DNA of 58,870 nucleotides from Candidatus Poribacteria bacterium. GTDB lineage: Bacteria; Poribacteria; WGA-4E; UBA9662. Of the stretch, positions 1 through 9,486 are shown piece by piece. The translations under genes and the position numbers were made by a program. Numbering within the stretch: the stretch's first letter is position 1; the number at the start of each line of letters is the position of its first letter. The stretch is from assembly GCA_030748495.1 (NCBI GenBank), contig JASMLX010000027.1, forward strand, positions 1-58,870, written 5' to 3'. Under the pieces are notes generated by a model. It made no database searches, had not been told where the DNA came from, and saw nothing but the letters and a program-made list of their open reading frames with translations.

Positions 1-46
1 GAGATCTGGAACATACACCGGCTGGACGGCACCTGTCAATGGCTGA

Positions 47-178
47 GGTCGTCTACTGGATGGTCGGAATTGGGAGCACTGGTTGCTCATGGGGCCTGAT
101 TTCGACGCCATTCAACCTGATAAATACATACAAACCAAGAAGATGATGATTCAAAAAATGAGGGCAGAAGAAGTTTAA
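47..178 (+). pseudogene. C-terminal coding remnant, unrecognised
   Basis: An open frame without a start runs from just after a stop at 44-46 to a TAA at 176-178. It encodes a hydrophilic tail containing NWEHWLLMGPDFDAIQPDKY. The other two forward frames carry similar-looking coding in the first 60 bases, so the stretch may be the frameshifted end of a gene that enters from the left edge. No family was recognised. It could also be chance open frame. Confidence 0.22.
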
Positions 179-234
179 GCCTTTCGCTTTTGGTTGTTGG
201 GGTTAGTAATTTCTCTGTAAGCCACTTGGAATAG

Positions 235-513
235 ATGAAAGAGGATGATCTGCCCCGGATTGGCAATGGTCACAGTACCCTGGTCGATACTGGACCCGGA
301 AACCAAACCGTTAAAGGAGAGATTGTTCCGTTTTTACGGCTTTGGATCCCGTCCGGCTGCCCGTGTGAGAACACACGATTTCTTGATATTACGCTGAATA
401 ACGAAGGCCATATTGCTACGGTATATACTGTTATTGGGTCAAAAGATTTAAGAACACCTGTTTTTTTGCACCGGCAGGCGGAATTTGTGATAAAATCAGC
501 CAGACAAACTTAA
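235..513 (+). CDS. Hypothetical 92-residue protein (doubtful)
   Basis: This small ORF ends 33 bases before the dehydrogenase at 547. No membrane segment, signal peptide or known motif is visible. The middle part (GEIVPFLRLWIPSGC, then LDITLNN) could be beta-strands of a larger sandwich fold, so it may be a fragment of a decayed gene rather than a complete protein. There is no convincing Shine-Dalgarno sequence before the ATG. It is listed only because it fills the gap in front of the catabolic cassette. Confidence 0.25.
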   Translation: MKEDDLPRIGNGHSTLVDTGPGNQTVKGEIVPFLRLWIPSGCPCENTRFLDITLNNEGHIATVYTVIGSKDLRTPVFLHRQAEFVIKSARQT

Positions 514-546
514 ATAAAATCCTGAATAGGTTAGGTTGTAAAATAA

Positions 547-1563
547 ATGGATCAGATTCGAATTGCCTTCATCGGTTGCGGCGGAATGTCATCACAACTA
601 CAGCAATGTATTCCGATGATACCCGAGTTCGACTTTATCGCTACCTGCGATTTGGTGGCAGAGCGAGCACAGTCAAACGCACGAAAATTTGGTGCTTTGC
701 GCCACTATACCGACTACGATCAGATGCTCAACGGCGAGGAACTGGATGCTGTTGCTGTGGTTGGTCGGCCTGAGGATAAATTGCACCGTGATATCGGGAT
801 CGAATGTTTAGAACGTGGCTATAACATTTACGTTGAGAAACCACCGGCAATAACAGTAGAAGGGGCGAAAAGTTTAGTGGATGCGTCCATTCGAACCGGG
901 AAAACAGGGATGGTTGGGACCATGTGGCGACACGCACCTGCACACCAAATGGCAAAAAAAATAATGGAAGGAGACGATTTCGGTCGTGTTTGCCAATACC
1001 ACACACGCTATTTGGCACCATCTCCGCGCATACACTCTTCTGATACGCCTTTTGCCTGGTCTTTCATGTTAGATCAAGTCATTCATCCAACAGACTGCAT
1101 GAGATTTTTCATGGGGCCGGTTCAGGATGTATTTGCCTTTGACGGCACAGATATGAATACCGGAACGGTTTCAATCAGTGTCAATTTACGTTATGCCAAT
1201 GGAGCAGTGGGTAGTATGACGTTGGGAATCGGCCCGGTTCTAGAAGCGATGGTATATCTTAAGGGTACAAATAATCAGGCTATCCAGGTGCTCGAAACCC
1301 GGAAACTTCGTCGATATCGAGTTCCAACATGGTCGGGACAGGGCGGTGGCTACGCTGACACACCAACGGAAGAATGGGATCTCAATACGGCGTTCCATGG
1401 TGTGGGCCGTCCTGGCTATCTCGAGGAGATGCAACATTGGGCTAGGTCGCTGCTACAGGGAAGACAACCTGAAGCCAGCCTAGAGGATGCTTACCAAAAT
1501 ATGCGGGTGTTAAAAGCAATTAGTGACAGCATCGAAACTGGATCAGTGATAAATTTATCTTGA
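547..1563 (+). CDS. Gfo/Idh/MocA-family oxidoreductase
   Basis: This is a predicted NAD(P)-dependent dehydrogenase acting on a sugar, inositol or related polyol. The N-terminal Rossmann fold opens with FIGCGGMSS (Gly10 to Gly13). The family EKP motif is at residues 97-99 (YVEKPPA), and the catalytic Asp/His pair sits in LDQVIHPTD (Asp176, His180). The length, 338 residues, is typical. It is the first gene of a rightward cassette with a PhyH dioxygenase (1628) and an amidohydrolase (2343), which suggests stepwise breakdown of one small substrate. A hairpin lies in the gap after it. The substrate cannot be read from the sequence. Confidence 0.9.
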   Translation: MDQIRIAFIGCGGMSSQLQQCIPMIPEFDFIATCDLVAERAQSNARKFGALRHYTDYDQMLNGEELDAVAVVGRPEDKLHRDIGIECLERGYNIYVEKPPAITVEGAKSLVDASIRTGKTGMVGTMWRHAPAHQMAKKIMEGDDFGRVCQYHTRYLAPSPRIHSSDTPFAWSFMLDQVIHPTDCMRFFMGPVQDVFAFDGTDMNTGTVSISVNLRYANGAVGSMTLGIGPVLEAMVYLKGTNNQAIQVLETRKLRRYRVPTWSGQGGGYADTPTEEWDLNTAFHGVGRPGYLEEMQHWARSLLQGRQPEASLEDAYQNMRVLKAISDSIETGSVINLS

Positions 1564-1582
1564 GCTTGAACACTGAGAGGAT

Positions 1583-1601
1583 TCCCCAATTAAGTTGGGG
1601 A
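1583..1601 (+). repeat. Intercistronic hairpin between the dehydrogenase and PhyH genes
   Basis: Seven-base arms TCCCCAA and TTGGGGA enclose the loop TTAAG. There is no T-run after the right arm, so it is more likely an mRNA-stabilising or attenuating hairpin than a full intrinsic terminator. Confidence 0.4.
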
Positions 1602-1627
1602 CATTTCAACTGATACGAGATTAAATT

Positions 1628-2353
1628 ATGGTTAGACCGACTGCAGAACAACAAAAACAGTGGAATGATGCGGGATACCTGGTTTTCGAGAAGGCGATTC
1701 AGGGTGATGATTTAAAACGATTACAAGATGCGTTTGATCATTGGTCAGTTGTTTGCAAGGAAGACTGGCTAAACCAGGTCGAAGCCGGAGAATCTACTGC
1801 CACTTTTTACGACATTCCGGATCCTTTTGCCAAGGATGAAATATTCGTTGATCTTATCGATCACCCTAGTTACTACGGTGCGTTAATGACTTTCACTGAT
1901 GACCAACTGATTCTACTTGGACCACAAGTACGAACTGTTCCGCCGTGGCCGCTGAGCTATATTAGTTGGCATCCAGACGTTCCTTTCAGTAATCCATTGC
2001 ATATTAAAGTTCAGATCTACGTTCACGACGTCTTGCCGGAATCTGGCGAATTCGCTTTTGTGCCGGGAAGCCACAAACTGGATAGTGGTCCGTACCCGAA
2101 AGTCAAACGGGCAAGGAGTATGCCGGGGCATAGAACGTTTCCAGGTGAAGCCGGTACAGCTATCATTTTCAATACCTACGGTTGGCATACCAGTATGGAT
2201 ATACAGACCGGCATCGCCCGGAAGTCGATTATCCTCATCTATGAGAAATCGACACCGAATCGTGTCAGTCCTGACAGGTTTGCGGCCATCGCCAACTACT
2301 GTGTGACACCACAACGGCGGAGGCTATTTAGTTTGGAGGCTTATGAGAGCTAA
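1628..2353 (+). CDS. Phytanoyl-CoA dioxygenase (PhyH) family protein
   Basis: This is a predicted Fe(II)/2-oxoglutarate-dependent hydroxylase. The iron triad is visible as His115-x-Asp117 in SWHPDVPF and distal His187 in GWHTSM. Arg198 (GIARKS) is placed to bind the 2-oxoglutarate carboxylate. The protein is 241 residues, within the range for bacterial PhyH proteins. Its 3' end overlaps the start of the amidohydrolase by 11 bases, implying translational coupling. In this context it may hydroxylate an intermediate made by the dehydrogenase at 547. PhyH proteins act on very varied substrates, so the substrate is unknown. Confidence 0.85.
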   Translation: MVRPTAEQQKQWNDAGYLVFEKAIQGDDLKRLQDAFDHWSVVCKEDWLNQVEAGESTATFYDIPDPFAKDEIFVDLIDHPSYYGALMTFTDDQLILLGPQVRTVPPWPLSYISWHPDVPFSNPLHIKVQIYVHDVLPESGEFAFVPGSHKLDSGPYPKVKRARSMPGHRTFPGEAGTAIIFNTYGWHTSMDIQTGIARKSIILIYEKSTPNRVSPDRFAAIANYCVTPQRRRLFSLEAYES

Positions 2354-3245
2354 AATTGATTCACATGGTCATGTGTTCGCTAGGGCTTCGACCGAATTTC
2401 CGAGAGAGATAAGCCAATTAATGCCGGAAGATCGCCAGGAGTCGGTCGAGAAATTATTAGCAGAGATGGAGAATAATCGGATTGATCAGGCGGTATTGGT
2501 ACAAACTGGCGGTGCTAACATCGCATCTCACACCTATTTGTTGCACTGCCTGAAATCCTATCCACAACATTTTTTAGGGATTGGACTAATTCCACCGGAC
2601 ACCTCTGATTGTGCCTCACACATGGACAGATTGGCGGAGAATTCGGCAATTATTGGGTTCCGGCTCTCTGCGCTAGGCGGGCCTAGGGATCCGTTTGCGC
2701 CGATTGACGTAAGCAGGTTTGAAACCTTTCCTATCTGGAAGTATGCCGCTGAACAGGATTACGTCCTCTGGCTGTATCTTCGGGCTATGGATGCACACCT
2801 GATTCCATATTTGCTGGAAGAATTTCCACAGGTTCGTGTGGTCATTAACCATCTGGGGATTTGTCCGGGAAGGGGGAAATTTTCCGTCGATCAAGATGGT
2901 CGACCTCAAGTTGAAACGCCATCCTACAACCCGGCTTTCCATACCACACATCGGTTAGCCCGATATGAGAATGTGATGATTCATCTGTCAGGCCAATACG
3001 CTTTCGGCAAGGAAGCGTATCCGTATCGGGATCTGGCTGGCTGGCACCGAAGTTTAGTTGGCATATACAGTGCGGAAAGATTGATGTGGGCAACTGATTT
3101 CCCCTGGATTTTCAATAATCCGGGATATGGGAAAATGACCAGAATTATAGACGAGCTATTACCCGAGTTATCTGAACACGAGTACAATCAAATTATGGGT
3201 GGGAATGCCAAGCGTTTCCTTAGATTCCCCGATTGTCAGAACTAG
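2343..3245 (+). CDS. Amidohydrolase family TIM-barrel metal hydrolase or decarboxylase
   Basis: This 300-residue protein resembles the amidohydrolase_2 group (ACMSD and 2-pyrone-4,6-dicarboxylate hydrolase relatives). The metal ligands are readable: H8-x-H10 in DSHGHVFA, His170 in VINHLG and Asp252 in MWATDFPW. The ATG lies inside the end of the PhyH gene (11-base overlap), with a GGAGG just upstream (TTTGGAGGCTT), a good ribosome site. It should hydrolyse or decarboxylate the product of the two upstream enzymes. This is inference from operon order; the substrate is unknown. Confidence 0.87.
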   Translation: MRAKIDSHGHVFARASTEFPREISQLMPEDRQESVEKLLAEMENNRIDQAVLVQTGGANIASHTYLLHCLKSYPQHFLGIGLIPPDTSDCASHMDRLAENSAIIGFRLSALGGPRDPFAPIDVSRFETFPIWKYAAEQDYVLWLYLRAMDAHLIPYLLEEFPQVRVVINHLGICPGRGKFSVDQDGRPQVETPSYNPAFHTTHRLARYENVMIHLSGQYAFGKEAYPYRDLAGWHRSLVGIYSAERLMWATDFPWIFNNPGYGKMTRIIDELLPELSEHEYNQIMGGNAKRFLRFPDCQN

Positions 3246-3468
3246 AGAGCTACAAATCTGTATTTCACCAGCCTGGGTGGACCTACAGTCGGCCCGTAAT
3301 TAGCCCGATCTGGGCAGGCTTAACGTTGTGTGCTTTCAGGATTGCCCCGGTGGTTGATAGTTTGTTACCCAACTCGATGGCTATCAGCATGGTCCGGTCA
3401 CTAACCTCTCTTCAGCGGGTTGTTTAATCATACTAGCATTTAAGGCCACGTTGAAAACGACCATTTCG

Positions 3469-3577
3469 TCAACGTTCCCTTAAAAGGCAAACCTCCACTA
3501 ACACGCCTTCCTGGGACTCAACCCAAAACTTACCTCCACCGCAACTTGCTAGCATGATGTGTACGCCCGACCGCGCC
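3469..3577 (-). pseudogene. Possible remnant of a histidine-kinase ATPase domain end
   Basis: Between the cassette (ends 3245) and the leftward gene ending at 3681 there is no intact gene. One leftward frame here reads GVHIMLASCGGGKFWVESQE and then ends. This resembles the end of HATPase domains of sensor kinases (HGGxIWVES followed by G). Nothing upstream in the same frame supports a complete kinase, so at most this is a small fossil. The rest of 3246-3680 shows no recognisable coding. Confidence 0.3.
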
Positions 3578-3680
3578 AGTTATCACACCCACACAGACAA
3601 GGTTAGGTAGAGTACCAATTGGGTAAAAATAGCATGGTCATGAGAGCTTTGCAAAGCGGTTAAACGAGATTGATTGCTGA

Positions 3681-4703
3681 TTACGGCAAAGCGATTGGGG
3701 TGTGCATCCTGGCGGATTGGCGTGTTGCTAAACATAGTTCAATGACGCGCCGGGCATCTTCGATTGCCAGTTCCGGGTCGGTTTTATCGATGCAACACTG
3801 TATCCAATGTCTCATCTCATCCAGCAAGTTGTTATTCTGCGTCCGATAGAAATTGCTCACACCTTCAGAGGTGAAAAGTGTTCCTTCGTAAACGCTTTGT
3901 TGTGTGCGAATACCGCCTGTTGTGCCGACCAATTCGATTTCATAGGAGGGAAACTGAAAACCTTCGACGGAAAAATAGATGTCAATCGAACCTATCACCC
4001 GGTTCTCAAACCGCAGAATGACTTTGCCATTGTCCATAAAAGGTGAATTCTCCGACAGATAATTGTCATATTCGGCGTAGACTCGGACAACTTCCGAATC
4101 GGCAAACCATCTGACGATGTCAGCAGCATACCAAATCAAAGAGAGTTCAGGCCCCCCTTGCTCTTCATCCCAATACCAGTCATCTTTTGGAAAACTATTA
4201 ATATTCCCGTGCTGGTGCAAGGCTCGAATCGAAATCAATTCTCCAATTGTACCGCTTTTGAATCGCTGATACGCTTCGCGGATACCGCCATCGAAACGCT
4301 CAGTCGTGCCGGAGGTGGCAATTAGGTTGTTATTTCGTACGGCTTTTACAATTCTATCCGCTGCTTCAAGAGTTGTCGCCATCGGTTTGGCGATGTAGAT
4401 ATCTACGTCTAAAGGTGCAACCTGTTCAATAAAATTAACAATTTCGGTGTGCTTGGCGCAGATGCAAACAGCGTCCAAACCTTCCTTTTGAATCATTTCG
4501 GTCGAGTCGTGATACAATCTAATGCCATACTGAGCGGCATATTCTTCCGGTGTTTTGCCCAGCGAGATCGATATCAGACCCGGATCTACGCTCATAGAGG
4601 TGCATGCTACAAGTTCTGCTTCCGAAATGAATTTCAAACAATTTGCAAACGCATCGGGCCAATAGACGCTCTGAAGCCCGACAATACCTGTTCTTATACG
4701 CAT
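3681..4703 (-). CDS. Divergent Gfo/Idh/MocA-like protein lacking key motifs
   Basis: The overall two-domain architecture, the 340-residue length and the phrase DIYIAKPMATT mark it as a Gfo/Idh/MocA relative. Three hallmarks are changed. The Rossmann loop reads GIVGLQSVYWPDA instead of GxGGxG, the EKP motif is AKP (residues 105-107), and the catalytic Asp/His pair appears replaced by Ser188 and Tyr192 (PELSLIWYAADIV). The protein may bind the cofactor differently, catalyse another reaction, or be a non-catalytic subunit. The start ATG is preceded by GGAGGG (reverse strand), a good ribosome site. It is transcribed alone and toward the cassette at 547-3245. Confidence 0.8.
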   Translation of the reverse strand: MRIRTGIVGLQSVYWPDAFANCLKFISEAELVACTSMSVDPGLISISLGKTPEEYAAQYGIRLYHDSTEMIQKEGLDAVCICAKHTEIVNFIEQVAPLDVDIYIAKPMATTLEAADRIVKAVRNNNLIATSGTTERFDGGIREAYQRFKSGTIGELISIRALHQHGNINSFPKDDWYWDEEQGGPELSLIWYAADIVRWFADSEVVRVYAEYDNYLSENSPFMDNGKVILRFENRVIGSIDIYFSVEGFQFPSYEIELVGTTGGIRTQQSVYEGTLFTSEGVSNFYRTQNNNLLDEMRHWIQCCIDKTDPELAIEDARRVIELCLATRQSARMHTPIALP

Positions 4704-5398
4704 TTAGCCCTCCAATAAAATAAACACTGATAAACTAAAGTTTGCCTAACAATCAGTGGGTTTGATGAAACTATGCCCCACTACAGCTTCCCGGTTAAGG
4801 ATTTAAACAAAATTAATTTGATATTTTGGCCCGAGGTTCATTGTCACATTTTCAGCAAGATTCAACCAGATGAGAAAAACAGAAAGCCACGACTGAATCC
4901 GCACCAACTGATCCGGTTTGGGGGGCGGTGGAGAAAGTCGCTGAGGGTTATAATGATCTTCTCACTCGAACTCAATAGCCTTCTTCAATCCACAAAACCA
5001 CCCCTCTTTCACATGAAATACCCTTTCAGAGTCCGCGACACTGTTGAAGAAAATCAGAAAATGATACCACATTTCATTCGATCCTTCGATAGAATCCAAT
5101 ATGGTAATATAAAAAAATGTAAGGATTGATTATAGAAAGGAACGAAATTCCAAATGGCACCAATCTGGCTGTCTGGTTTTTTGGAGCAATAATCTAGGTA
5201 ATTAGTCAGGCTGCGGGGTGCCTACAATTGAAACCTTCGATTCAGTCGCTGCTGTCACGACTCGACTTTTCTACCGTTCAATGATGTTTGGTTGGCAATG
5301 CTAATGGCTAATACCATTTCACGTTTTTAATGAGGGCGGGGCAAAAGATGTGGCCTTCTATCTGGGTGATACCGATAGGAACGCGGAAAGAATAACCC
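4704..5398. other. Non-coding stretch with no intact gene
   Basis: A 118-codon open frame (4773-5129, +) has no recognisable domain or ribosome site. Around 5240-5390 the plus strand reads in shifting frames like a glyoxalase/VOC fold (TRLFYRS, MMFGW, later NEGG), which would make it a decayed gene, but this is weak. No promoter, terminator or RNA was recognised. The region borders the dead IS630 element and may be part of the same decayed zone. Confidence 0.3.
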
Positions 5399-6130
5399 AT
5401 GTACAAACCACTGAAAATCGAAGGCCTTTCCAGTGCGAAAGGTGTTGCCGGTGCTAGGAAACAGACCAAAGACCTCTCGAACGTCTACCAGTTATCCAGA
5501 GAACTCAGTTGGAAAACTTACGGCTTCAAGATATGGCCACTACACGGGGGAGGCCATACCGCTATTGAACTGTGGTTACACCAATTCCGGTCAGAAGGAA
5601 TCGAAGCACTGCTCCAACGACGCACCAAGAGCAGAAACCCTTGCCCAGAATCAGGCTACATTTCAGCCTAGGAACAACTTCTGCGCCAAGAACAATACCA
5701 TTTTACCAAAGAGGTCAGAAAGTAGTCACCAAAAGAACCGATTAAGAAGCCAGAACAGAAACTCTATGGTGTCTCAGACCTAGTCCATACTGAGGTCCAA
5801 TTCTTCTTTTTACCTACTATTGTCCAGCGATAGGGGAGTGAGGTTTTCCTCCGACAGCTGGTGCTACCGACAGCCAAGCTATTCACGTATTGCTTTGGGG
5901 GTACCGGCTATCAGCCCAAGGAGAAGATGTATACCTTGCTTGAGCTGGTGCGTCGGATTGAGTTCCCGGCCTACAGTTCGAAGTTGAATCCAATGGAGAT
6001 ACTATGGGACCCGGTCAAGGAGGCTATTTCCAACCAAGTATGGCAGACTTTGACCGCTATCGAAGATAGCGATCACTGGGGAGTTACCGCCATTTTGGCA
6101 GTCGGTAGTGCCAGTACAAGGGCTTCTTGA
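5399..6130 (+). mobile_element. Decayed IS630-family transposase
   Basis: The first frame (5399-5671) contains a helix-turn-helix segment ending FRSEGIEALLQRR, as in IS630-family N-termini. After frameshifts, 5861-6130 contains IEFPAYSSKLNPMEILWDPV, a close match to the LPAYSPxLNPIExxW signature around the last catalytic residue of the IS630 DDE domain. The middle (5672-5860) is broken into short frames. Terminal inverted repeats and a TA duplication could not be fixed. The element cannot encode a functional transposase. From 6131 to 6405 nothing further was recognised. Confidence 0.75.
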
Positions 6131-6405
6131 CCACAACTGGCTGATGATAGCGACAGCCAAGCGAGTCCTCTTCGCTTGAACCAATCACTTGGCTCATTAC
6201 TTCCGCTCTGCGCTTGGTGCCAAGGGTACTATACTCAGTCTTACCATCGCTGTCTCAGACGACCTAAAATCATTGCTGTTGTCAAAAGCATCAGACCAGT
6301 GTCGAACAGCTTTTTGACCTGATTGCTAAACTCATTTCTGCTGATGGCTGCCGATAACGAGTGTTTGACTGAAGTCCTCCACAAACAAACGCAAAAGGTA
6401 AAACT

Positions 6406-7894
6406 CTATAGTAGTTTGAACAACTGTACTCCCTGATTGAGAATAAACAAAATGATAAAGCCGATGCTTAACGGTATCAGTCCGCTAACCGCAGTCCATT
6501 TGGCACTCTTTGTCTCTTTGTAAATAGTAAACATAGTCGTTGAGCAGGGATTGCGTAGCAATGAAAAGAGCATTTGGTTGATCGCAGTCAGCAGCGTCCA
6601 GCTGTTCTGCTCAACTAACACTTGTTCCAGACTGAGACCAATGGTACTCAAATTTTCTATTATCATGCTGTGGCCGGTGTAAGCCATCAAAATGGTTGGT
6701 ACGACAATTTCGTTGGCAGGTATAGCGATAATATAGGCAAGTAAAATAACACCATCTAGGCCAATCGCCATGCCTACCGGGTCCAACCCGCCGGAGATCC
6801 AGACGGTCAAACTCTGTCCAGAAACGTTAATAGCGATCAGCAGCCACATAATCCCACCGGCTGGGGTCGCAAAGATAATCACTCGCCACAGCACAAAGAT
6901 TGTCCGATCGATGATGGAGGTGTACAGTACTTGTAGAATCTTGGGTTTCCGTGTATGGAAGTAACTCCAGCATGAAACTACTTGCCTCGCCTTTGAGAAC
7001 AGTACGCGATAGCACTGCCGAGACAATTAACGTCACTACGACGCCGATCATCACGACCATCACCAAAGAACTCGCTGCTGCTAGGGATGCGAAAACCGGC
7101 GGAAACGAAGCCGTGACGAAGATCGTCGCTAGCATAATCAGAGTCGGGAAACGCCCATTGCAGGGCATGAAGTTGTTAGTCAGGATAGCAATTAGCCGTT
7201 CCCGCGATGAATCTATAACGCGAGCGGCAATGACACCAGCGACGTTGCCGCCAAACCCCATGCTCATACTTAACGCCTGTTTGCCATGCGACCGGCCTTT
7301 TTGAAGAATCGGTCCATATTGAAGGCGATGCGCGGCAAGTAGCCCAGATCTTCCAGAATGGTGAATATTGGGAAGAAGATCATCATCGGCAGGATGCATC
7401 ACCGCTATCACCCTAGCTAAGCCAAGATATACGCCGTCCACGAGGAATCCGGCGAGCCACCAGGAGGTAGCGAGTGCATTGAAGAAAGCATGTAGTATCT
7501 CGTAGACGCTTACGGACAGAAAAGCTGGCACAGTTTCAACGTGGAAATATTCTGTCAGTCAGCCCGGTAGCCCTCCTTTTTCCATGAGAAGGTTTGCTAT
7601 GAAAGCCGATGAGGTGTTCGCTCCCTTGATAGTAGCCCAGAAAATAGCGGCTAAAAGCCAGAGCATCAACGATAGTCCCCAGATCCGTGAGGTGACAATC
7701 TGATCGATGCGCTGATCAAAGGAGGATTATCGCTTGCCCTTCTTCGACACAACCTTGCCTGCAATCGCTTCAGTGTCCACGTAAATCGCTTCCACTATCT
7801 TATCTCGGAATGACATATCAAGCGTTGGATTCAGTGCTTCGGTGCGTTCAAGAATGTCTTTTGCAGTGAATGTGTTAGCTTGATCACTCGACAT
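6406..7894 (-). pseudogene. feoB: feoB transporter half, inactivated
   Basis: This is the membrane part of the ferrous iron permease FeoB. An ATG at 7894 with an AAGGAG ribosome site starts MSSDQANTFTAKD. The frame is then stopped by TAA at 7727-7729 and TGA at 7559-7561, though coding continues in the same frame after each (RIWGLSLMLWLLAAIFW, then LTEYFHVETVPAF). A frameshift near 7393 is reversed near 7290; in between, another frame reads [14 protein letters not shown]. Intact core motifs follow (MGFGGNVAGVIAARVIDS, ILTNNFMPCNGRFPTLI). A further frameshift near 6950 leads to the C-terminal gate region ending at 6406. At least five lesions make it a pseudogene. Confidence 0.88.
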
Positions 7895-7913
7895 TATTTC
7901 TCCTTCTTAACTT

Positions 7914-8690
7914 TTATCTTGTCACTTCCAGTGACACTGTTTCCAACGGCATTTGTGGATTTTCTACTGAACTAACGCTCTGCGCTAGTCGCACCAATTC
8001 GTCGCTCTCGAGTGATTGTCGTACTTGATCATCCCTATCAAGCAGGCGCACCGCCACCCAACGAGCGTTGGGAAGACCGGGATGAGTGCTTCGAGCATTG
8101 GTACCAGTTCGTCCACCGTATGCTGTAATGCCTCGTTACCGGTGATATGATGCAATGTGGTCTTGATTTTCCCTCCAATTACATCGGCGACGGTTTGTGT
8201 CAATAAACTCAGCCCTTCGCCCTGCCGGGCAGCGGTCGGAACCACAGACACTCCTAGTTCGCGTGCTAGTGTACGGCTATCTACTTCGATGCCCTAGCGC
8301 TAGCGCTTCATCCATCAGATTCAGGCAGATGACGACCTTGTTGGTAATTTCTAGGACCTGCAGCACTAAGTTCAGATTGCGTTCCAATGCCGTGGCATCG
8401 ACGACCACAATCGCACAGTCTGGCTGACCAAAAAGAATAAAATCTCGGGCAATCTCCTCATCCACCGAAGCGGAAAGCAGTGAATAGGTTCCGGGCAAGT
8501 CTACCAGTTTGTAACGCTGGTTATTAAACTGAAACCCACCTTCCACCCGGGTGACGGTTTTACCGGGCCAATTGCCCGTGTGTTGCTTGAGGCCAGTCAG
8601 GGCATTGAAAACGGTACTCTTGCCTGAATCACATGGGTGTTATTGGCGTTACCGCATTTTGGGCTGATAGCACAGGTGGTTGCAAATCCG
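7914..8690 (-). pseudogene. feoB: feoB GTPase half, inactivated
   Basis: This is the N-terminal G-protein part of FeoB. The P-loop residues [20 protein letters not shown] lie at about 8570-8625, followed by [10 protein letters not shown] (G3) and the G4 segment CLNLMDEA. Frames break near 8630 (inside the P-loop), near 8295 (at a duplicated GCGCTA) and near 8075. The final frame ends in a normal stop at 7914-7916, twenty bases before the ATG of the transporter half. The ancestral locus therefore encoded FeoB as two proteins. The exact start is unclear, with CAISPKCGNAN preceding the P-loop. Confidence 0.85.
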
Positions 8691-8755
8691 TACAGTTGGA
8701 AGAATAAATTAACAAAATTGATAAAAAATATTTTATGCCAGCAATTTTCTTCAAC

Positions 8756-9452
8756 TCAGCTTTCTTTTCCGGGCTCGTCCTGCTGTAGAATAGTGACAGA
8801 GATACAACTGGCAACTTTCTGGCCAATGACGAGATTACCTGAATTACCAGTCTCTAAACAGGGGCGAATTGTCATTACCCCGTCAATAGGTGAAATCGAT
8901 ATCACTTCGATCTCGGTTTGTGGATAGAGTTTCAATTCTCCTAAATAGCGCAGCAGATCGGTATCCTCGTCGCTAACTTCGGTGATAGTAGCGCGGTTTC
9001 CCACTACCAACCCAGAGAGTTGGTAAACAGATCTGTCATCGATTGTTCCGTCACGGGCGGGTATCGGTGCCCCATGAGGATCTGCTGTTGGGTAGTCCAA
9101 TATTTCATCAATCCGACCTTCAAGATCTTCTGATAAAACGTGTTCCCATTTTTCGGCTTCATCATGGACTTTATCCCAAGGTACATTTAGTGCCTCGGCT
9201 AAATACAACTCAACTAGCCGATGGTGTCGAATAACCTCCAATGCAAATTTTCTCACCGGGCGAGGTGAGTTCGACGCCTTGATAGCGTTCGTATCTCACC
9301 AAATTGGATAAGGCCAACTTCTTAACCATTCCCGTGGCAGAGGCTGGACTAACATTTAGGTATTTGGCCAAGGCTAAAGTTGCTACGGTGGAATCTCGAA
9401 GTTGTAATTTATAAATTGCTTTCAGATAATCTTCGACAGCTTGCGAACTCAT
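8756..9452 (-). pseudogene. DtxR/MntR-family metalloregulator with one frameshift
   Basis: This was an iron- or manganese-dependent repressor. The N-terminal winged helix (MSSQAVEDYLKAIYKL to SPGEK) is in one frame from 9452. The metal-binding dimerisation domain (VIRHHRLVELYL, EAEKWEHVLSE, DPHGAPIP) and a C-terminal FeoA/SH3-like domain are in another. The break falls on a run of four A at about 9248-9251 (reverse strand); one base fewer restores SPGEKFALEVIRHHR and a normal length near 230 residues. The start is firm, with GAGGGGG upstream of the ATG. A DtxR-type palindrome lies 35-66 bases upstream of the ATG. It is next to a wrecked feoB, so the frameshift is probably real. Confidence 0.85.
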
Positions 9453-9486
9453 TCGGCCCCCTCAAAAACAAGTTTCATGGTGTTAA

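Noticed and set aside
3233..3427. Rightward ORF overlapping the end of the amidohydrolase gene
   Set aside because: It starts within the gene in another frame and has no protein-like pattern or ribosome site.
4773..5129. Rightward ORF of 118 codons
   Set aside because: No domain, no ribosome site and odd composition; it is treated as chance open frame in a gene-free gap.
7559..7561. TGA read as tryptophan (alternative genetic code)
   Set aside because: Intact genes use TGG for Trp and some end in TGA (e.g. 1561-1563), and the affected genes also carry frameshifts and a TAA.
9240..9256. Programmed frameshifting in the dtxR-type gene at the A-run
   Set aside because: The run is only four A, no slippery heptamer or downstream structure was seen, and the adjacent feoB genes carry many lesions that only decay explains.
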